The notes: generated by a model from the letters alone, not told the origin. 64,000 nt of DNA from Theocolax elegans (GCA_026168455.1 CM047429.1:36750066-36814065); one strand, 5' to 3'; numbered from the stretch's first letter, positions 22,247 through 34,290 are shown. Program-made: numbers and translations.

Positions 22247-22770
22247 CTAGAGTTGTGAAAGCTCCTGGTCCATATAAACCGGTTTTACTTTAGAAGTTTT
22301 CAAAGTTTTCAACTCCATGCATAGTACAGGTTCGTGAAAAGGCGACAAATCACAACGGTTGAGAAATTTCATGAGATGTTCTGAGCGGATATTTTTGAAA
22401 TCACGGTATGTTATGTTCCTATACTCCTCAATCAGTGGTTTATTATAGAGGATACTAGCGGTAACAATATTATGACCGTTGTGAAGAATCGCCGGAATAT
22501 TGTCATAGTCCATAATACTGTCGTTGTCGTCCATTAATATAACCTCCAGCCATGTGCGCAATTTAGACGAAAAGTGTGTTAGGTGTTGCTCGATTACTTG
22601 AAGCGAGAGCTCGGCCATAAGATTGCGTACAAATTTAGCACCATCGTTATCCCTCAATAAATCAGCATCTAGATCACCCACAATAAACTTGTTGCTATAT
22701 TCAAGACATTACTTTTTAAGGCAGTCTAGGAAATCACAATTTTTCGTAAAAGCCACAAAAGAAAGCGAGG
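22247..22770 (-). pseudogene. LINE A endonuclease, C-terminal half
   Basis: The frame reads CDFLDCLKK, a stop, then NKFIVGDLDADLLRD, SKLRTWLEVILMDDNDSIMD and GHNIVTASI. These match the GD-x-N, S-x2-S-x-LD-x-I and G-x-H-x2-V landmarks of AP-type LINE endonucleases, with N to D in GDLDAD and SWLD drifted to TWLE. The N-terminal half is absent by 5' truncation. Confidence 0.7.
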
Positions 22771-22772
22771 AA

Positions 22773-23840
22773 GAGAGATAGATAGATGTAAGTTTATTTG
22801 TACAATACAAAAATTTACAATTCTTAAATAAAAATAAATACTATGTAAAAGCTTGTATAAATAGAATATTGCACAATGATATCACAGTTATAAAATATCG
22901 CAGTCATAGATTAAATACAAATAATTGCGAATATCATAGTAAGTCAACAGATTATATAATACAAATAAAACTACAGTCAATACATCTATTACTCAATATA
23001 CTAAAATACAATTTAAAATTGGACGACACATAAAGCAGTCATTCGTCATCACAATCTCTCATCATTTAGCGTCTCTTAAATACTTTCATTCATGTGTACA
23101 TGGGCTGGTATAATATAGAATAACAAAAAAATATAAATAAGAATAATTTGAATTTATGAATAAATAAATAAACAATACATTAAACTTAAAACTATTCTAG
23201 TATCGAGAAGTGTCTCCGAGCCGCGGCCTTAAAACCCTTTAGTGAGGCCAGGCCACGAATTAAATGATTTCTAAAAGAGCTAAAGAGTTCCATAGATGCG
23301 CACCTTGTACTTGGAGGGAGTGTTTACCGGACTCGGTACGTATCAGGGAAGATACGAGTTCTCTTGTGACCCCCCTTCCAAAACCTCTGAGAGCACATTT
23401 AGAGAAGAGACACTCTGGATACGCTGGAACTCGCATATGCACAATTTTGAACATGAGTACGGTCATAAAATACTGTCTCCTAGAAACTGTGCGTTGCCAG
23501 TTCAGAGAATATCTGTAGGGCGTCACGTGATAATCCCTCATAATACCACAATCGTAACGTACAAAAGTATTTTATAAAATCTGTAGTCGATTTCCAATCT
23601 AAGAGCCTGAGTAATATATTTGCTAAATATTGCAGGCTGCATAATATTCTATTAACTTTTTTGTGATATTATTCACATGCAGCTTCTAAGATAGTTGCGA
23701 ATCCAAAACTACACCAAGACTGAAGACCCATTCCACAAGGGGGATGTACACGCCATCATCCACCTCAATGTCACGACTATTATAGTGATAGAAGTCCGAA
23801 CATTACGTTGTAATATCAATACATTTAAGACAACCAACTA
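22773..23840 (-). mobile_element. CR1/Jockey-group LINE B, short 3' copy
   Basis: A GATAGATAGATG tail at 22773-22788 is followed by an AT-rich 3' region like that of LINE A. The minus-strand frame 23541-23260 encodes HVTPYRYSLNWQRTVSRRQY, the C-terminal region of the same RT family, ending GAHLWNSLALLEII. It is 5'-truncated near 23840 where LINE C begins. Confidence 0.75.
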
Positions 23841-24006
23841 AAAAAACCACCCTGCCATTGGTCTTGGCAGGGCTCCTCCTCTCGACTGATTCTTCCCCCT
23901 CGGAAACCGCCGTAAGGCTAAAGGGGTAGTCATGCCACGTTTGGCCCTTCATGATAGGCAATCACCTCACTATCTCGTGCATATGAGGCGGCTATTAATG
24001 TCGATC

Positions 24007-24276
24007 CTACCACGCTCTTCTTCTTTTCTGGTTGGGTTCAGCCGCCTTACGATGGATACTGCGAAGGTCACTACGGCATCCCAATTTTCTTGCGAACCAA
24101 GAAGACACATCCCGATGCCTTCTGGTGTTAAAGGCCCCTTCTAAAAGGTTTGGAAATCGCCCCTTTCTTCCGCGAATCGATGACACCAGGACATGACGTG
24201 CTCCACATCTTCTTGCTCTCAGTAGGCGTTTCATGAATGTTATCCGCGCATCCACGATGACTCCTAGGCATTTCAC
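24007..24276 (-). pseudogene. LINE C RT thumb/C-terminal remnant
   Basis: VKCLGVIVDARITFMKRLLR fits the K-x-LGV-x-D thumb strand. The following finger domain is not readable. The segment 23845-24000 carries the 3' untranslated sequence. Confidence 0.6.
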
Positions 24277-24339
24277 CGTGTCCGTCGATCTTATAGGATT
24301 ACCACTTACAGTAAAGGTGGCGTACCTCCTTTGTTTCGT

Positions 24340-25815
24340 TCAGGAGATAAGTACCGCCTCGGTTTTTTCGGCCGCCAGACACAGCCCATGGGTGCTCAAC
24401 CATACAGCCACTACCGCGATAGAGACATCTCCAAGATATTCTATCTCATCGATGATTCTTGCCACGGCGACCAAAGCCACATCGTCTGCAAAAGCCACCA
24501 TCAACACTCCCTCTAGAAGCTGCTGCCTAAGTAGTCCGTTATAAACGACTTTCCAAAGAAGAGATCCCAAGACCGAACCCTGTGGCACGCCTCCGGTGAT
24601 GGTATAGGAGTGCGCGCCATCCTATGTGTCATAGAGGAGGATACGTTCTGTGAGGTAGCTCGAGATGACTTTGCGTAGGTAGAGCGGTACCTTCAATTAT
24701 TCCAAGGACAACATAATGTTGTTCCACCGAGCCGAGTTGAAGGCATTGCGGACATCCAGTGCGATGATAGCACACATGCGCCTAGAATTCCTAGTACCAC
24801 CTATAGCATTGGTGGCCAGCTCGACAACTCGACTTATAGCGTCAATAGTTGAGCACCCTTTCCGAAAATCAAACTGATTGTCGGACAGATCGCCTGCCTG
24901 TGCAATGGCTGCTTGTAGCCTGGCACAAATGACCCGCTCGAATAGCTTCCCAGCTATATCCAACAAACAGAGTGGCCGGAACGAGGAAGGGTTCTCCGGT
25001 GGTCGGCTCCCCTTTGGAAGAAGCACCAGCCTCTGTACCTTCCACCTTGCTGGGAAGCATCCTAATTGAAAACATGCATTAAATGTGTCCGCAAAAATTT
25101 GTGGCACATCCAGCGCAGCGGTCTTAATGGCCAGACCAGGTATTCCATCCGGCCCTGGAGCTTTACGAATGGATATTCTCCTTGCAGCCATTTTCAGCTC
25201 GGTTATGCTAATGTCTGGAGGCGCGACTGCACTGTCGGTCCCCATTAAGCCTGTCTCAGCTGCCCGTTCCTGATATTGTGGGAATAGGTGGCGCATCGCT
25301 CTGTCAAGAAAATGTGGACACGATGGCATTGAGGCGCCCCTGGGTTTGATCTTATTTATCACCATTTTGCAGAGCTTACCCCATGGATCGCGGTCCACTT
25401 CCTCGCAAAATTCGCGCCAGCACTTGCGGTTAGCCGCTTTAATGGCAGCCTTGAGCTCTTTCTGTTTTTCCTCGTAGGCCGCAGTTAGTTCTTGGTACCG
25501 CGGCTGGTTCCGAGCTCTCTGGTGCAGTCGCCGAGTCTGCAGACACTCACGGCGTAATTTTGCGATATTCTCATTCCACCAGTAAATAGGTGGACGGCCA
25601 CGAGGGATAGATTTCCCGGCCATAGAGATATCAGAAGCCGCTATTATGACACGCGTGAGTTCCTCGGCACGTTCGTCCGGTGTTCCTTTGACAGCGACTT
25701 CTGCTATGGAGCAGAGGAAAATTTCTTGGTCGAAGGTAGACGGTATCCATCTCTTGTATTGGAAGCTTTTGTTCAGACTTGCTGCTCTGTTAATCATCGA
25801 TTGGAGCTGGTACAC
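24340..25815 (-). pseudogene. LINE C reverse transcriptase
   Basis: A 372-codon frame (25815-24697) covers the linker (YWWNENIAKLRRECLQTRR), fingers (KAPGPDGIPG) and palm start (FRPLCLLDIAGKLFE, NQFDFRKGCSTIDA, IIALDVRNAFNSARW). After a break near 24690-24590, MPQGSVLGSLLW and VAFADDVALV follow, so the FADD active site is intact. The canonical QFGFR reads QFDFR. Confidence 0.85.
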
Positions 25816-26311
25816 GAGTGCTTGATTCCAGTATTAACAATCTCCAACTCCAATATCGCAAAGGCCTCGAGGAGTGTACGATAACGAGTGTTCGTTTTCG
25901 TACTGCCCCATTCTGCCGTCCAGGCATAAAATCCCCTCCGATGACTATTGGCAATCGGGAGGACCTTGCATTAGAAACGATGGCATCAAGGGATCCCAGA
26001 AATCCGTCGATGTTATCACTGGGTAAGAGGTAGCAACTGTATATTCGCATACCCGCCACCTCCACCCACGTAGAATTGGGGAAGGGAGCGGTTATTTTTC
26101 CGGATACATGCATGTTTCCACATACCCAGATGGCCGCTCTGCCAGTGGCATCGCTCACCCATTTCGATTCACTGAGATCCCTGTACTCCTGGCTGACGAT
26201 AACAATGTCGGCCTGCTCTTCTCTGACCAACTGTGGCATTATATCCTGGACCACAACACAGTGGTTTAGGTTGATTTGTAGCACCCTAACCATTTCTGTC
26301 AGATGCTTCAA
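25790..26311 (-). pseudogene. LINE C endonuclease (R1-type)
   Basis: The frame opens VRVLQINLNHCVVVQDIMPQ and continues with EEQADIVIVSQEYRD, IYSCYLLPSD and VIGGDF, matching R1-type endonucleases (the QINLNHC start, the E-containing EPYR strand, here QEYR, and the GGDFN strand). A frameshift after GGDFMPGRQNGAV scrambles the C-terminal third. The catalytic E is Q in QEYR. Confidence 0.8.
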
Positions 26312-26343
26312 CCCTAGGCGCGGCTATGTTCTTATCCGCTGCG

Positions 26344-26430
26344 CAATCCACTACTTTGTGGCCCTCTTGGCCGCACCGGAAACATTGCGATGATCGGTCG
26401 ACTGCGCTTTTGCAAGCCTTTGCGAAGTAA
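26344..26430 (-). pseudogene. LINE C gag, CCHC zinc knuckles
   Basis: The reading QCFRCGQEGHKVVDCAADKN is a perfect C-x2-C-x4-H-x4-C knuckle, preceded by GYFAKAC, the end of a preceding knuckle. Everything upstream in gag is missing. It would bind element RNA. Confidence 0.8.
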
Positions 26431-26445
26431 CCGACCTACCTGTGT

Positions 26446-26532
26446 AGGTGTGTGTGTCTGTATGTGTGGGGATGGGTGTGCGGGTGTGTGTGTGTGGGTG
26501 TGTGTAAAATTGAGCGAGAGAGAGAGCGAGAT
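26446..26532. repeat. (GT)n then (GA)n microsatellites
   Basis: An interrupted GTGTGTGGG-type run is followed by GAGAGAGAGAGCGAG. The following 26533-26960 has no identifiable gene. Confidence 0.9.
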
Positions 26533-26970
26533 GAATCGAATAATGTTGGTTCTGTCGTCAGAGTTTCTTGTAATTCTCCAGAATCAATGTCCTTGCGAGA
26601 GTGTTCTTTAAGTTTTTTTACCAAGATTTTAGCGAGTGTGAGTGTGTATCAGCGAGGACGGAAGGCTATTTTAAGGTCTTCATTGGGGAGGTATTTTCTC
26701 TTCCCTCACTGCTGGGAAGATGGTCCCAATACTATCTATCGGTATTATTGGGCGCTTATCGATGCGTGAATGGACCCCTAAATGTAACAGGTTCAGAAGG
26801 TCAACACTTGCCCATGAAGTGAGGGTGAAGTTTGTTTGATAGCCTGTTATTGGGCCGTAGACAAGTTTGTCAGATCCCCTGACCGGGGGTAGGAGGTCAT
26901 GATGGTGGTGATCTTATCCTTGTCTAAGATCATGCCATCTTTCTTTGATCTTTTATTTTCATCTACTGTT

Positions 26971-27009
<39 letters not shown>
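26971..27009. repeat. (TC)n microsatellite upstream of LINE D
   Basis: About 39 bp of pure CT, 50-60 bp before the apparent start of the LINE at 27.1-31.5 kb, which also ends in (CT)n. Confidence 0.95.
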
Positions 27010-27011
<2 letters not shown>

Positions 27012-27109
27012 CGCGCGGTGAGTACAAAGACGTTGTCTATTGATCTCCACAAAGCAAATAAGATTATTCTACTCACGTTATAAATACGAGTTTTAGCACA
27101 TTACAAATC

Positions 27110-27174
27110 GGACGGCCGCTGTCTACAGCTCGTACCTAGTAAATTAGTTGCACTTTTGCTGTAGACAGTCGTCC
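27110..27174. repeat. Hairpin in the LINE D 5' leader
   Basis: GGACGGCCGCTGTCTACAGC (27110-27129) pairs with GCTGTAGACAGTCGTCC (27158-27174) with a small bulge. A structured 5' leader like this could serve promoter or translation roles; that is inference. Confidence 0.6.
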
Positions 27175-28442
27175 AGAAATCAAGAAAAATTGACTGCAAA
27201 ATTTTCGAGGTTAACCGGAGGAATTTGCAAGCGACAGAAATTTTGGGCGGCAAGATCTGCGCGTGGAGTCCAGGCCAACGTTACGACTATCAGCTTGCAA
27301 AAACGGCTGACGCGAAAGGACTACACAGAGGTGTGTAATCTATGTAATAATATAGCACATATGAATTGCTTCGAGGTCGTGCCGGGATCGTCCGAGCGGC
27401 GCTGTTGCGTACTCGCGAAAAATAAATCGAAAACCCAAGTAACAGCTTTAGTTGACACGAGAGCGCCACCGCCCGGGTTACCGCGCCAGACTAACGCGAC
27501 CGACAGTGCCGCGACGGCGACCACGCCTACTCCTAGCACCTCTTGCGTGAAGCGTGTAGCCTCGCCTCCGTCGCCATCAATGTTGCAGGTTGTTAAGCAA
27601 CCTCGCGGCGCTCCACCCACTAAGCCCAACCAGGCCGCGCAAGACACACTCGCTGACTCCGTATCAATGGCGGCTGGCCCGCCACCGTGGGTAGAAGCCT
27701 TCACGCGGAGCTTGCAAAACAACTTAAGGAGCGATATTAAATCGGTTTTGGAGGTGGTGAGCCGTGTGGAGGGTAAAGTGGACGAAGTAAAGACGGAGCT
27801 AAAGGACTTGAAGGCGAAGGTCAGCTTGATTGAAGAGGAGATTTGGATGAGCGATTAAACAAGCTGGAAAACAGGATTAGCAGCATTGAAACTAACAACA
27901 AAGACACAAATGCTGCACAATCTCCAGCGTTAAAAAATTCTTGTGAGCTGCTTGTCACGGGGTTACCGGGTAAAACCGAGAAAACTGAAGATCAGCTGAT
28001 TGCGGATATTTTGGAGGCAATCAAGCTACCGAAGCTGTTAAATCAGGTGATTGTCCTTCGGCCTTGGACTCCGCGACATAGATCTAAGTCAACGGGTTCT
28101 CCCCCTACTCAAGTGCGTTCGCGTGGACTGGTTGTCAAGTTTTCGTCGAATATTTCCAGAGATGCAGTAATGGAGAAGGCGCACCTTTTAAAAGGACGAA
28201 GAGCTCGCGACATTTTTGGTGAGGGTGACGAGAACTCGTTATTTATAAGGCCTCTCTGGCCAAAACCGATGTTCGAGTTGTGGCAAGCAGCTATCCGGAA
28301 ATCAAGCGAACTGGGTTATGCGAGGCCCATAGTATTAGATTTAGTAGTATTTATGCGAGAGGTGAGGGACGGTCCGTTGAGGCGAGTAAGCTCGGATACT
28401 GAACTTTCTAGCTTTCCTTCTCTTCCTACTCATACTAAATGA
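27148..28442 (+). pseudogene. LINE D ORF1 protein
   Basis: Two frames overlap at 27843-27858, so one frameshift splits the ORF. Residue order: a cysteine-histidine finger (EVCNLCNNIAHMNCF), a proline/alanine-rich linker, a heptad coiled coil (VVSRVEGKVDEVKTELKDLK and DERLNKLENRISSIE), then an RRM-like C-terminal region (ELLVTGLPG, GLVVKFSSN, RRARDIFGE, LWPKPMFELW). This matches CR1/Jockey ORF1 proteins, which bind element RNA as chaperones. The start is tentative. Confidence 0.75.
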
Positions 28443-28544
28443 GACAGAGCTGGTCGGGCCAAATCATCAGGATCATCAAAATCATTCTCCATTTTCCATT
28501 CAAATATCAATAGACTCAAAACACATTTTTCATCCGTTGAAGCA

Positions 28545-29390
28545 TTGGTTCACCCGGCCTCTCACGATGTCATTGCAATCACAGAAACCTTCCTTACTAA
28601 GCACGATTCCTCTGAAATTGTTAGACTAACGGGATATACTTTGCATCGCTTGGATCGAGAGGGTAAGGAGGGGGGTGGTGTGGCGGCTTATGTTCGGGAA
28701 GATTTTGGGGTAAAGGTCATCGCGCACTCTGAACCGGTTTTCTCGAATGCTCCAGAATTTTTAATTTTATGTTTGACGGGTAAGGCTGATTCTTTAGTGT
28801 TAGCGGTGGTATATCGCAGGCCAACAGCCGCTTACCCTACAGAATTCTTCGAGATTTTGTCGGACATACTACCGAGATACAAATACGTCGTAGTCACTGG
28901 GGATTTCAATATTGATATGAATTCCTCTAGTACTATAGCAAATAAGTTTAGGGAAAACATATCAGCACTGGGACGTGCACTCATCCAGTCAGAGCCAACA
29001 CACCATGCAATGACCTCAGGCGGGCCTTCTCATACATGGTTGGATCTCTTCCTAATTCGTGAACCAATACCCGATTACGAATATATTAAAACAACAGCTC
29101 CTTTCACAGCAGGTCATGATGCTATAAGCATTATTCTAAGGATTGCTAACACGCTGACAGACGTGAGGGAATTTGGAAAACGAAATCTGGGAGAGATCAA
29201 CCTTCATAACCTCGCAACCACATTCACCTCATCTATCACCTCTTTGTCTTCATCACAATCACTTAATCCTCATAGGCCTGATCAGCATGTTTCTACAGAT
29301 TTGTCCTTATCTAACTACCACCATGGTCCGCTTTCATACCATAATCATCCATCAAATATAAATCATAGCACTATCTCAAATAATGTATGA
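28545..29390 (+). pseudogene. LINE D AP-type endonuclease
   Basis: Landmarks: DVIAITETFLT (catalytic E in ETFL), GGGVAAYVRED, LVLAVVYRRPTAAYP, VVVTGDFNIDMN (the GDFN strand), GPSHTWLDLFL (S-x-T-x-LD) and FTAGHDAISI (GHD), so all catalytic landmarks are readable. The N-terminal strand with the first asparagine is not in this frame. It ends at an in-frame TGA, after which the RT frame continues in the same phase. Confidence 0.85.
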
Positions 29391-29423
29391 CTCATAAACA
29401 AGGCAATTCTCTCGACATTTGAT

Positions 29424-30958
29424 TTGTTAGCACCAATAAAGTTATATTCTTTAGAAACTAAACACAAGCCATGGATTACTAGGGATATTAAATTGAAAAT
29501 TAAGGACAGAAATGCAGTTTTCGAGAGATTTCGTGCTACTGGTTCAAGTGAAGATTACAATGTTTATAAAGGGCTCAGAAATCATGTCTCGAATGCTGTA
29601 AACTCGAGTAAATTTCACTTCCTGGCAAATAAACTTAACAGTGCAAACGATCCCAAAAGGTCCTGGAAATGCCTTAAAAACATGGGTCTTAGTTCAAAGA
29701 CAAATCCATCGCCACTTAATTTATTCACTTTACAACAGCTTAACAGTTACTACGCATCTGTCTCAAATCACGTGCAGCCATTGTCTATCCAGTCTTTTTC
29801 AACCATTTTATGTAATTCATGTCCTTTATCACCCTCCTCGTCCTCTTTTCATTTCTCCAATATCACTACTAAAGCAATTCAGAACGCAATTCGGGGAGCG
29901 TCCTCGAGGGCAGTGGGGATTGATGGCATATCCGTGGAAATGCTAAAGTTATTAGAGCTTCAATTAACTCTGCACCTCGTGGATGTTTTTAACGATATGC
30001 TTTTGGCTGGATCACGATTCTTGTCCTGTTTGATTTCTCCAAGGCTTTTGACACGGTACTCCATGATAAATTAATTAAAAAATTAAGTGATATTGGTTGT
30101 TCCGATAACTTGCTTACATGGTTTTATCGGTATCTTGTGGGTCGCATGCATGCTGTGGAGAATGAATCTGGCGAGCGTTCGGATTGGTTGAAAATTAATG
30201 CTGGTGTGCCTCAAGGCAGTGTTCTTGGCCCGATTCTTTTTTCTATTTTCATAAACGATCTGCCGAAAGTACTTACACATAGCAATTATATGTTGTTTGC
30301 CGATGATGCCTAGGTCTACCATTCGTTTTTTCCTGCGGAATTTGAAATGGGAGTGCAGCATATTACACAGGATGCAAATACAATAGCCCTATGGGCTCAC
30401 AAAAACGGACTCAAGTTAAATGTTAAAAAAACGAAGGTTATGATTCTGGGTAGTCAGGCTTTTTTATCGCGCATCGACTTGAACACTGCCCCTAAGGTTA
30501 AATTGGAAACGGACTTCTTGGAGTATGAATGTGAGGTTAAGTCGCTCGGGATCACGATTACTCCATCTCTTGATTGGGCAAGGCAAGTGTCATCTATTTC
30601 GAGTCGTGTGCATGGTGTTTTGCACTCATTACGATACTATAGAAAAACCTTATCACGTAGTCTCAGAAAGAGACTGGTAGAGGCACTTGTCTTTCCTCAT
30701 TTTGATTATGCGTGTGCGGTCTACAACGATGTTGACCAGACCAGAAATCTAAAGTTGGAAAAACTATTGAATGCTTGTGTACGGTTCGTGTGGGGGGACA
30801 TACCGAGAAGAGAGCACGTCACTCCGTATAGGTTAGGTCTCAGGTGGTTATCAGTCGAGTTCAGGCGTTCATACATCATCGGTTCACTTGCTTTTAGTAT
30901 CATCTCTCACAACTCTCCTAGTTACCTGGCAAACCATTTCATCAAATTAAATACCTAA
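29424..30958 (+). pseudogene. LINE D reverse transcriptase with a fingers deletion
   Basis: 29424-30074 has the linker (KPWITRDIKLKIKDRNAVFE) and AVGIDGISVEMLK. Near 30010 it jumps to a segment reading ILVLFDFSKAFDTV in the next frame, so roughly 80 residues between these motifs are gone, including the RPIS-type and N-x-FGFR blocks. 30110-30313 has GVPQGSVLGPILFSIFINDL and LFADDA, then TAG. 30347-30958 has the thumb and C-terminal region. It cannot be active as it stands. Confidence 0.85.
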
Positions 30959-31425
30959 CAACATAATCACCGCTCTTCCACTCGTCAACCATCAAAATCA
31001 TTAAACTACCTCCTTCCTCGTACGGAGGCTTTAAATAAATCATTCATCATAACCTCATCCAAGATCATCAATGAACTCCCTCCACATGCACTTGAGAATC
31101 ATCCATCGCCAAATTCAAAGACTCGTTATTTCACTATTTGTTTGGAATCGACCAAACTGCCTGGGACACCAGGATGCAATATGAGGGGATAACCCCACCG
31201 CTTATCCCTCGCCTCGAATAGAATAGAATAAAAGTGAGTAGAATACTTAGCTATTGTTGTATTATTTTTATTATTTTACCCTATTATTATTGTTAAATTA
31301 TTTATTATATTTTAATCGACTTTTTATAGTTTATTTGATTTTATTATTGTTATTATTGTTGTATATATTATTATTGTTATTCTATTTATTGTTAAAATTT
31401 GTATTTTGAAAATTGTATTTTTCTA

Positions 31426-31472
31426 AATGAGTGCCTACGGGGTTTAAATCCCAAAGGCCAAATAAAACTATT

Positions 31473-31533
<61 letters not shown>

Positions 31534-31552
31534 TCTCTCTCTCTCTCTCTCG
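31426..31552 (+). repeat. LINE D 3' terminal hairpin and (CT)n tail
   Basis: GCCTACGGGGTTTAAATCCC, then AAAGGC, can fold (GCCT/AGGC and GGG/CCC around TTTAAA). It is followed within 20 bp by about 80 bp of (CT)n (31471-31552). Terminal hairpins of this kind are plausible RT recognition sites; the family link is inference. Confidence 0.7.
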
Positions 31553-31662
31553 TTCTTATATAATATGTGATATTTTATACTCAAATTTACTTAAAAATAT
31601 ATAATTTTTTATTTCTCTTTTGCTTGTGAAACATTAGTATTGTAAAAATTATATATATATAT

Positions 31663-32593
31663 GGAGTATTCTACGTGAAGTGGTCCGATCAAAATTTTAA
31701 AATGAACCAAATTTTGGGTATGCATTGCAAATGTTTTTCAGAATACAGAAAAAAATTTTTAGATACTGGAATTTATTTGCTTAAAGTTATTCTAACCTCA
31801 AAAAGTGAATTTTTTCTAGTTTTTTTCAACACCAGCTGGGTTTACCACTATTTAACTCAAAATCTATCAACTTTTACTGTAGAACATTATACGTAACATT
31901 TGATGCTAATTATTTCTAGAATTTATCCTTCTGGGTTAGAATTTCTAATCTCAAGGTCATTGTTACATAAACTACATGTCAATATTCAACTTGAAAAAAG
32001 TGCAAGTTCGCCACAATTGATTTTTTTATCCAAAAGTCTAAAAAAACGCTGTAATAATTTAAAGGAAGAGAAAAAATTCACAAAAATTAACATGGTAATT
32101 CCCATTTAAATTTTTAAAAAAATTTCGTGTTTCTTTAAATTATCATAACTTTTTACAGAATTAAAGGCCATAAAAATGCTACAAACCATTTGAAAGGTAT
32201 TGCTACAAGCTTTTTTTAGACTTGTGGAGAAAAAAATCAATTGTGGCGTACTTATATTTTTTTAAGTTGAATATTTACATGGAGTTTACGTAACATTGAC
32301 CTTGAGATTAGAAATTCTAACCCCGAAGAATAGATTATAGACATAATTAGCAACGAATTTTACATATAATGTTCCATAGTAAAAGTTGATAGATTTTGAG
32401 TTAAACAGTGGTAAACCCAGCTGTTGTTGAAAAGTACTAGGAAAAATTCACTTTTTGAGGTTAGAATAACTTTTGAGCAAATAGATTCCAGTACCTAAAA
32501 TTTTTTTTCTGAATTCTGAAAAACGTTTTCAATGTGTATCCACAATTTAGTGCATTTTAAAATTTTGATCGGGCCACTTCACGTGGAATATCC
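31663..32593. mobile_element. Fold-back element, about 930 bp, arms over 400 bp
   Basis: From GGAGTATTCTACGTGAAGTG (31663) the sequence is repeated in reverse complement up to 32593, with recognisable pairs throughout (CAACACCAGCTGGGTTTACC near 31827 against its inverse near 32412; TTAGAATTTCTAATCTCAAG near 31936 against its inverse near 32300). Arms differ at scattered positions. Ends lie in ATATAT, so a TA duplication cannot be verified. No ORF of interest. Confidence 0.9.
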
Positions 32594-32599
32594 CATATA

Positions 32600-33920
32600 T
32601 ATATTGCGTATTTATTTAATTTTAAATTATTTTCAATGATAAATGTTAGATGGTCAAAAAAAATAACTTACATATTTATTTATTCGTAAATTCAATGTTA
32701 TTGAATTTAATAACTTTTAATAAGTTGTAATATACATGTTATATCAACTTTAAGTATAATTACTTATTTTATTTTTAAATTTTCAAATATAATAGCGATG
32801 TAATATAAACTTATTATACTTATTCGTGAAAAAAAAAGATTATAAATAATATGATTTTTCTTTAAGTAAGTTACCAATTTTGACAGTCTAACAAAAATAT
32901 AAAAAGAATGGAATAATTTGCAATAAAATTGACATTTTCGATCATCAAAATATGTAAAAAAAGAAAAATTAGAAACTATAAAAAGATATAAACTGTTTGT
33001 AGTTGTAACTCTAAAATGTTCAAATATATATAACGAACATAATTAATTATCTATTAATTATATAAAATTCAGATTTTAATACGATCCAATGTAAAATTGA
33101 GATTTCTTGTATATGATTGCGGGAAAGTACTTCTTAATCTTTAATTAATCTTATAATTAATCTTTAATTTCTTATTTTCGTCATAATTTTGATCCAAATT
33201 AAGCAATTTGAGCTTCTCTTTTTCAACCCATATCTACTTAAACTCAACTATCCTTTGGTTTTTGGTTTGAGTGCCTATCTCTATTTGTTTCTGAGTTGTA
33301 AACGATCAAATTGGAAGTAATTTTTACTGATATTATTATTAGATGGCGAATAACTCGCGTAAAAGTGGCCATTGGCAAGAGATAACTTGGCTTTCTTCAC
33401 ATTTTTATATTATAAAAGACATGCCAAAGTTAGGATAAGATCCGTTTCCCGAAGTTCAAGTACTCCCTTTGTAAGTTTATGTCTAAATACGATAAAATTA
33501 TAGTTAAATGATTGATGTTAATTAAAGCATTGTAATAAAATTGAATTTATTTCAATTAGCGTTTAAAATTATGAATTATAAATTTGTGGAAAAAATTAAT
33601 AACTTCTGTTCTAAAAAGTTATTCTCTGAATGAATAACAATTATTTTTTCTAAAGAATTATTTAATATGCTTTAAATAATCTTAAAATTAGAGACTATTT
33701 ACATATTTGAATATGTCACAAAAGTTTATAAAAAGTAAAAAAGAAGAAATTGTTAATGTTGTTTATTTTATGTATTTAATTATTTTCTTGAAAATTAAAT
33801 TTATATACATACCTAAATATATAAGTATATTTTCTAAGATAAATTTGGCAACGTAGAGAACATTTACTAGTTTTCTATTGCTGTTTTATTTTAAACAAGT
33901 AAATACTCAAGTATTTAAAT
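32600..33920. other. AT-rich intergenic stretch
   Basis: No coding frame, repeat or RNA gene could be supported here beyond AT-rich low-complexity sequence. Confidence 0.6.
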
Positions 33921-34114
33921 GGTGCATTTAACAAGTGTATGACAATAGGCAAAGAGTGGCAGTCTCGGATTTTTGGGCAGTTGACCGACGCGAAGAGGCT
34001 GTCGTTTTATTGCTTTTATTGTTAAAATAGAAGGATCGCCGAGATGTTCGTTCACCGGCCCTCTCGAATGATCGTATTTTCGGGTGGGTTCTATACATAA
34101 GATTAAAATTCACG

Positions 34115-34290
34115 TCAATTGGAGAAGGTTTTCCAATGACGTTACATCTTCACCGAATGGGGAAGGTCACTACTCCTTACTGCAGGTATTGCGGATACGA
34201 CTAGAAAACGAGACAGGCATTATGACGCCAGACAACGATGTTCCCCTGATATTAAATTGATTATGAAAGTTAAACAGCGTTGGCCACGGT
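34115..34290 (+). pseudogene. LINE C-terminal finger fragment
   Basis: LEKVFPMTLHLHRMGKVTTP is read across a frame change and followed by YCRYCGYD. It resembles the LTGHG-x-F-x-SYL-x-R-x-G-x2-C-x2-C region at the end of R1-clade polyproteins (compare 62.8 kb). It is short and interrupted. Confidence 0.4.

Larger units (their letters stand above)
19996..22770 (-). mobile_element. CR1/Jockey-group LINE A, 5'-truncated, GATA-type tail
   Basis: On the minus strand the element runs from a truncated endonuclease (about 22770) through RT to a 3' region and a (ATCT)n-like tail at 19996-20019. Frames are broken throughout. It directly abuts the tail of a same-family copy (LINE B). Confidence 0.8.
23845..26437 (-). 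mobile_element. R1-clade LINE C, 5'-truncated in gag
   Basis: The minus strand shows gag zinc knuckles, then endonuclease, then RT, in the R1-clade order. The 5' edge is a GT microsatellite at 26446. The RT matches closely in layout the R1-like copy at 62.4-64.0 kb. R1-clade elements often have narrow target preferences, sometimes microsatellites. Confidence 0.85.
27060..31470 (+). mobile_element. CR1/Jockey-group LINE D, nearly full length
   Basis: ORF1 (zinc, coiled coil, RNA-binding-like), endonuclease and RT are all present in order, followed by a 3' region that ends in GGCCAAATAAAACTATTCAA and a long (CT)n tail. Damage: a frameshift in ORF1, an in-frame TGA between endonuclease and RT, a deletion in the RT fingers near 30010, and a TAG after FADDA. 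Confidence 0.85.

Noticed and set aside
27321..27722. Minus-strand 133-codon ORF
   Set aside because: Antisense shadow of LINE D ORF1.
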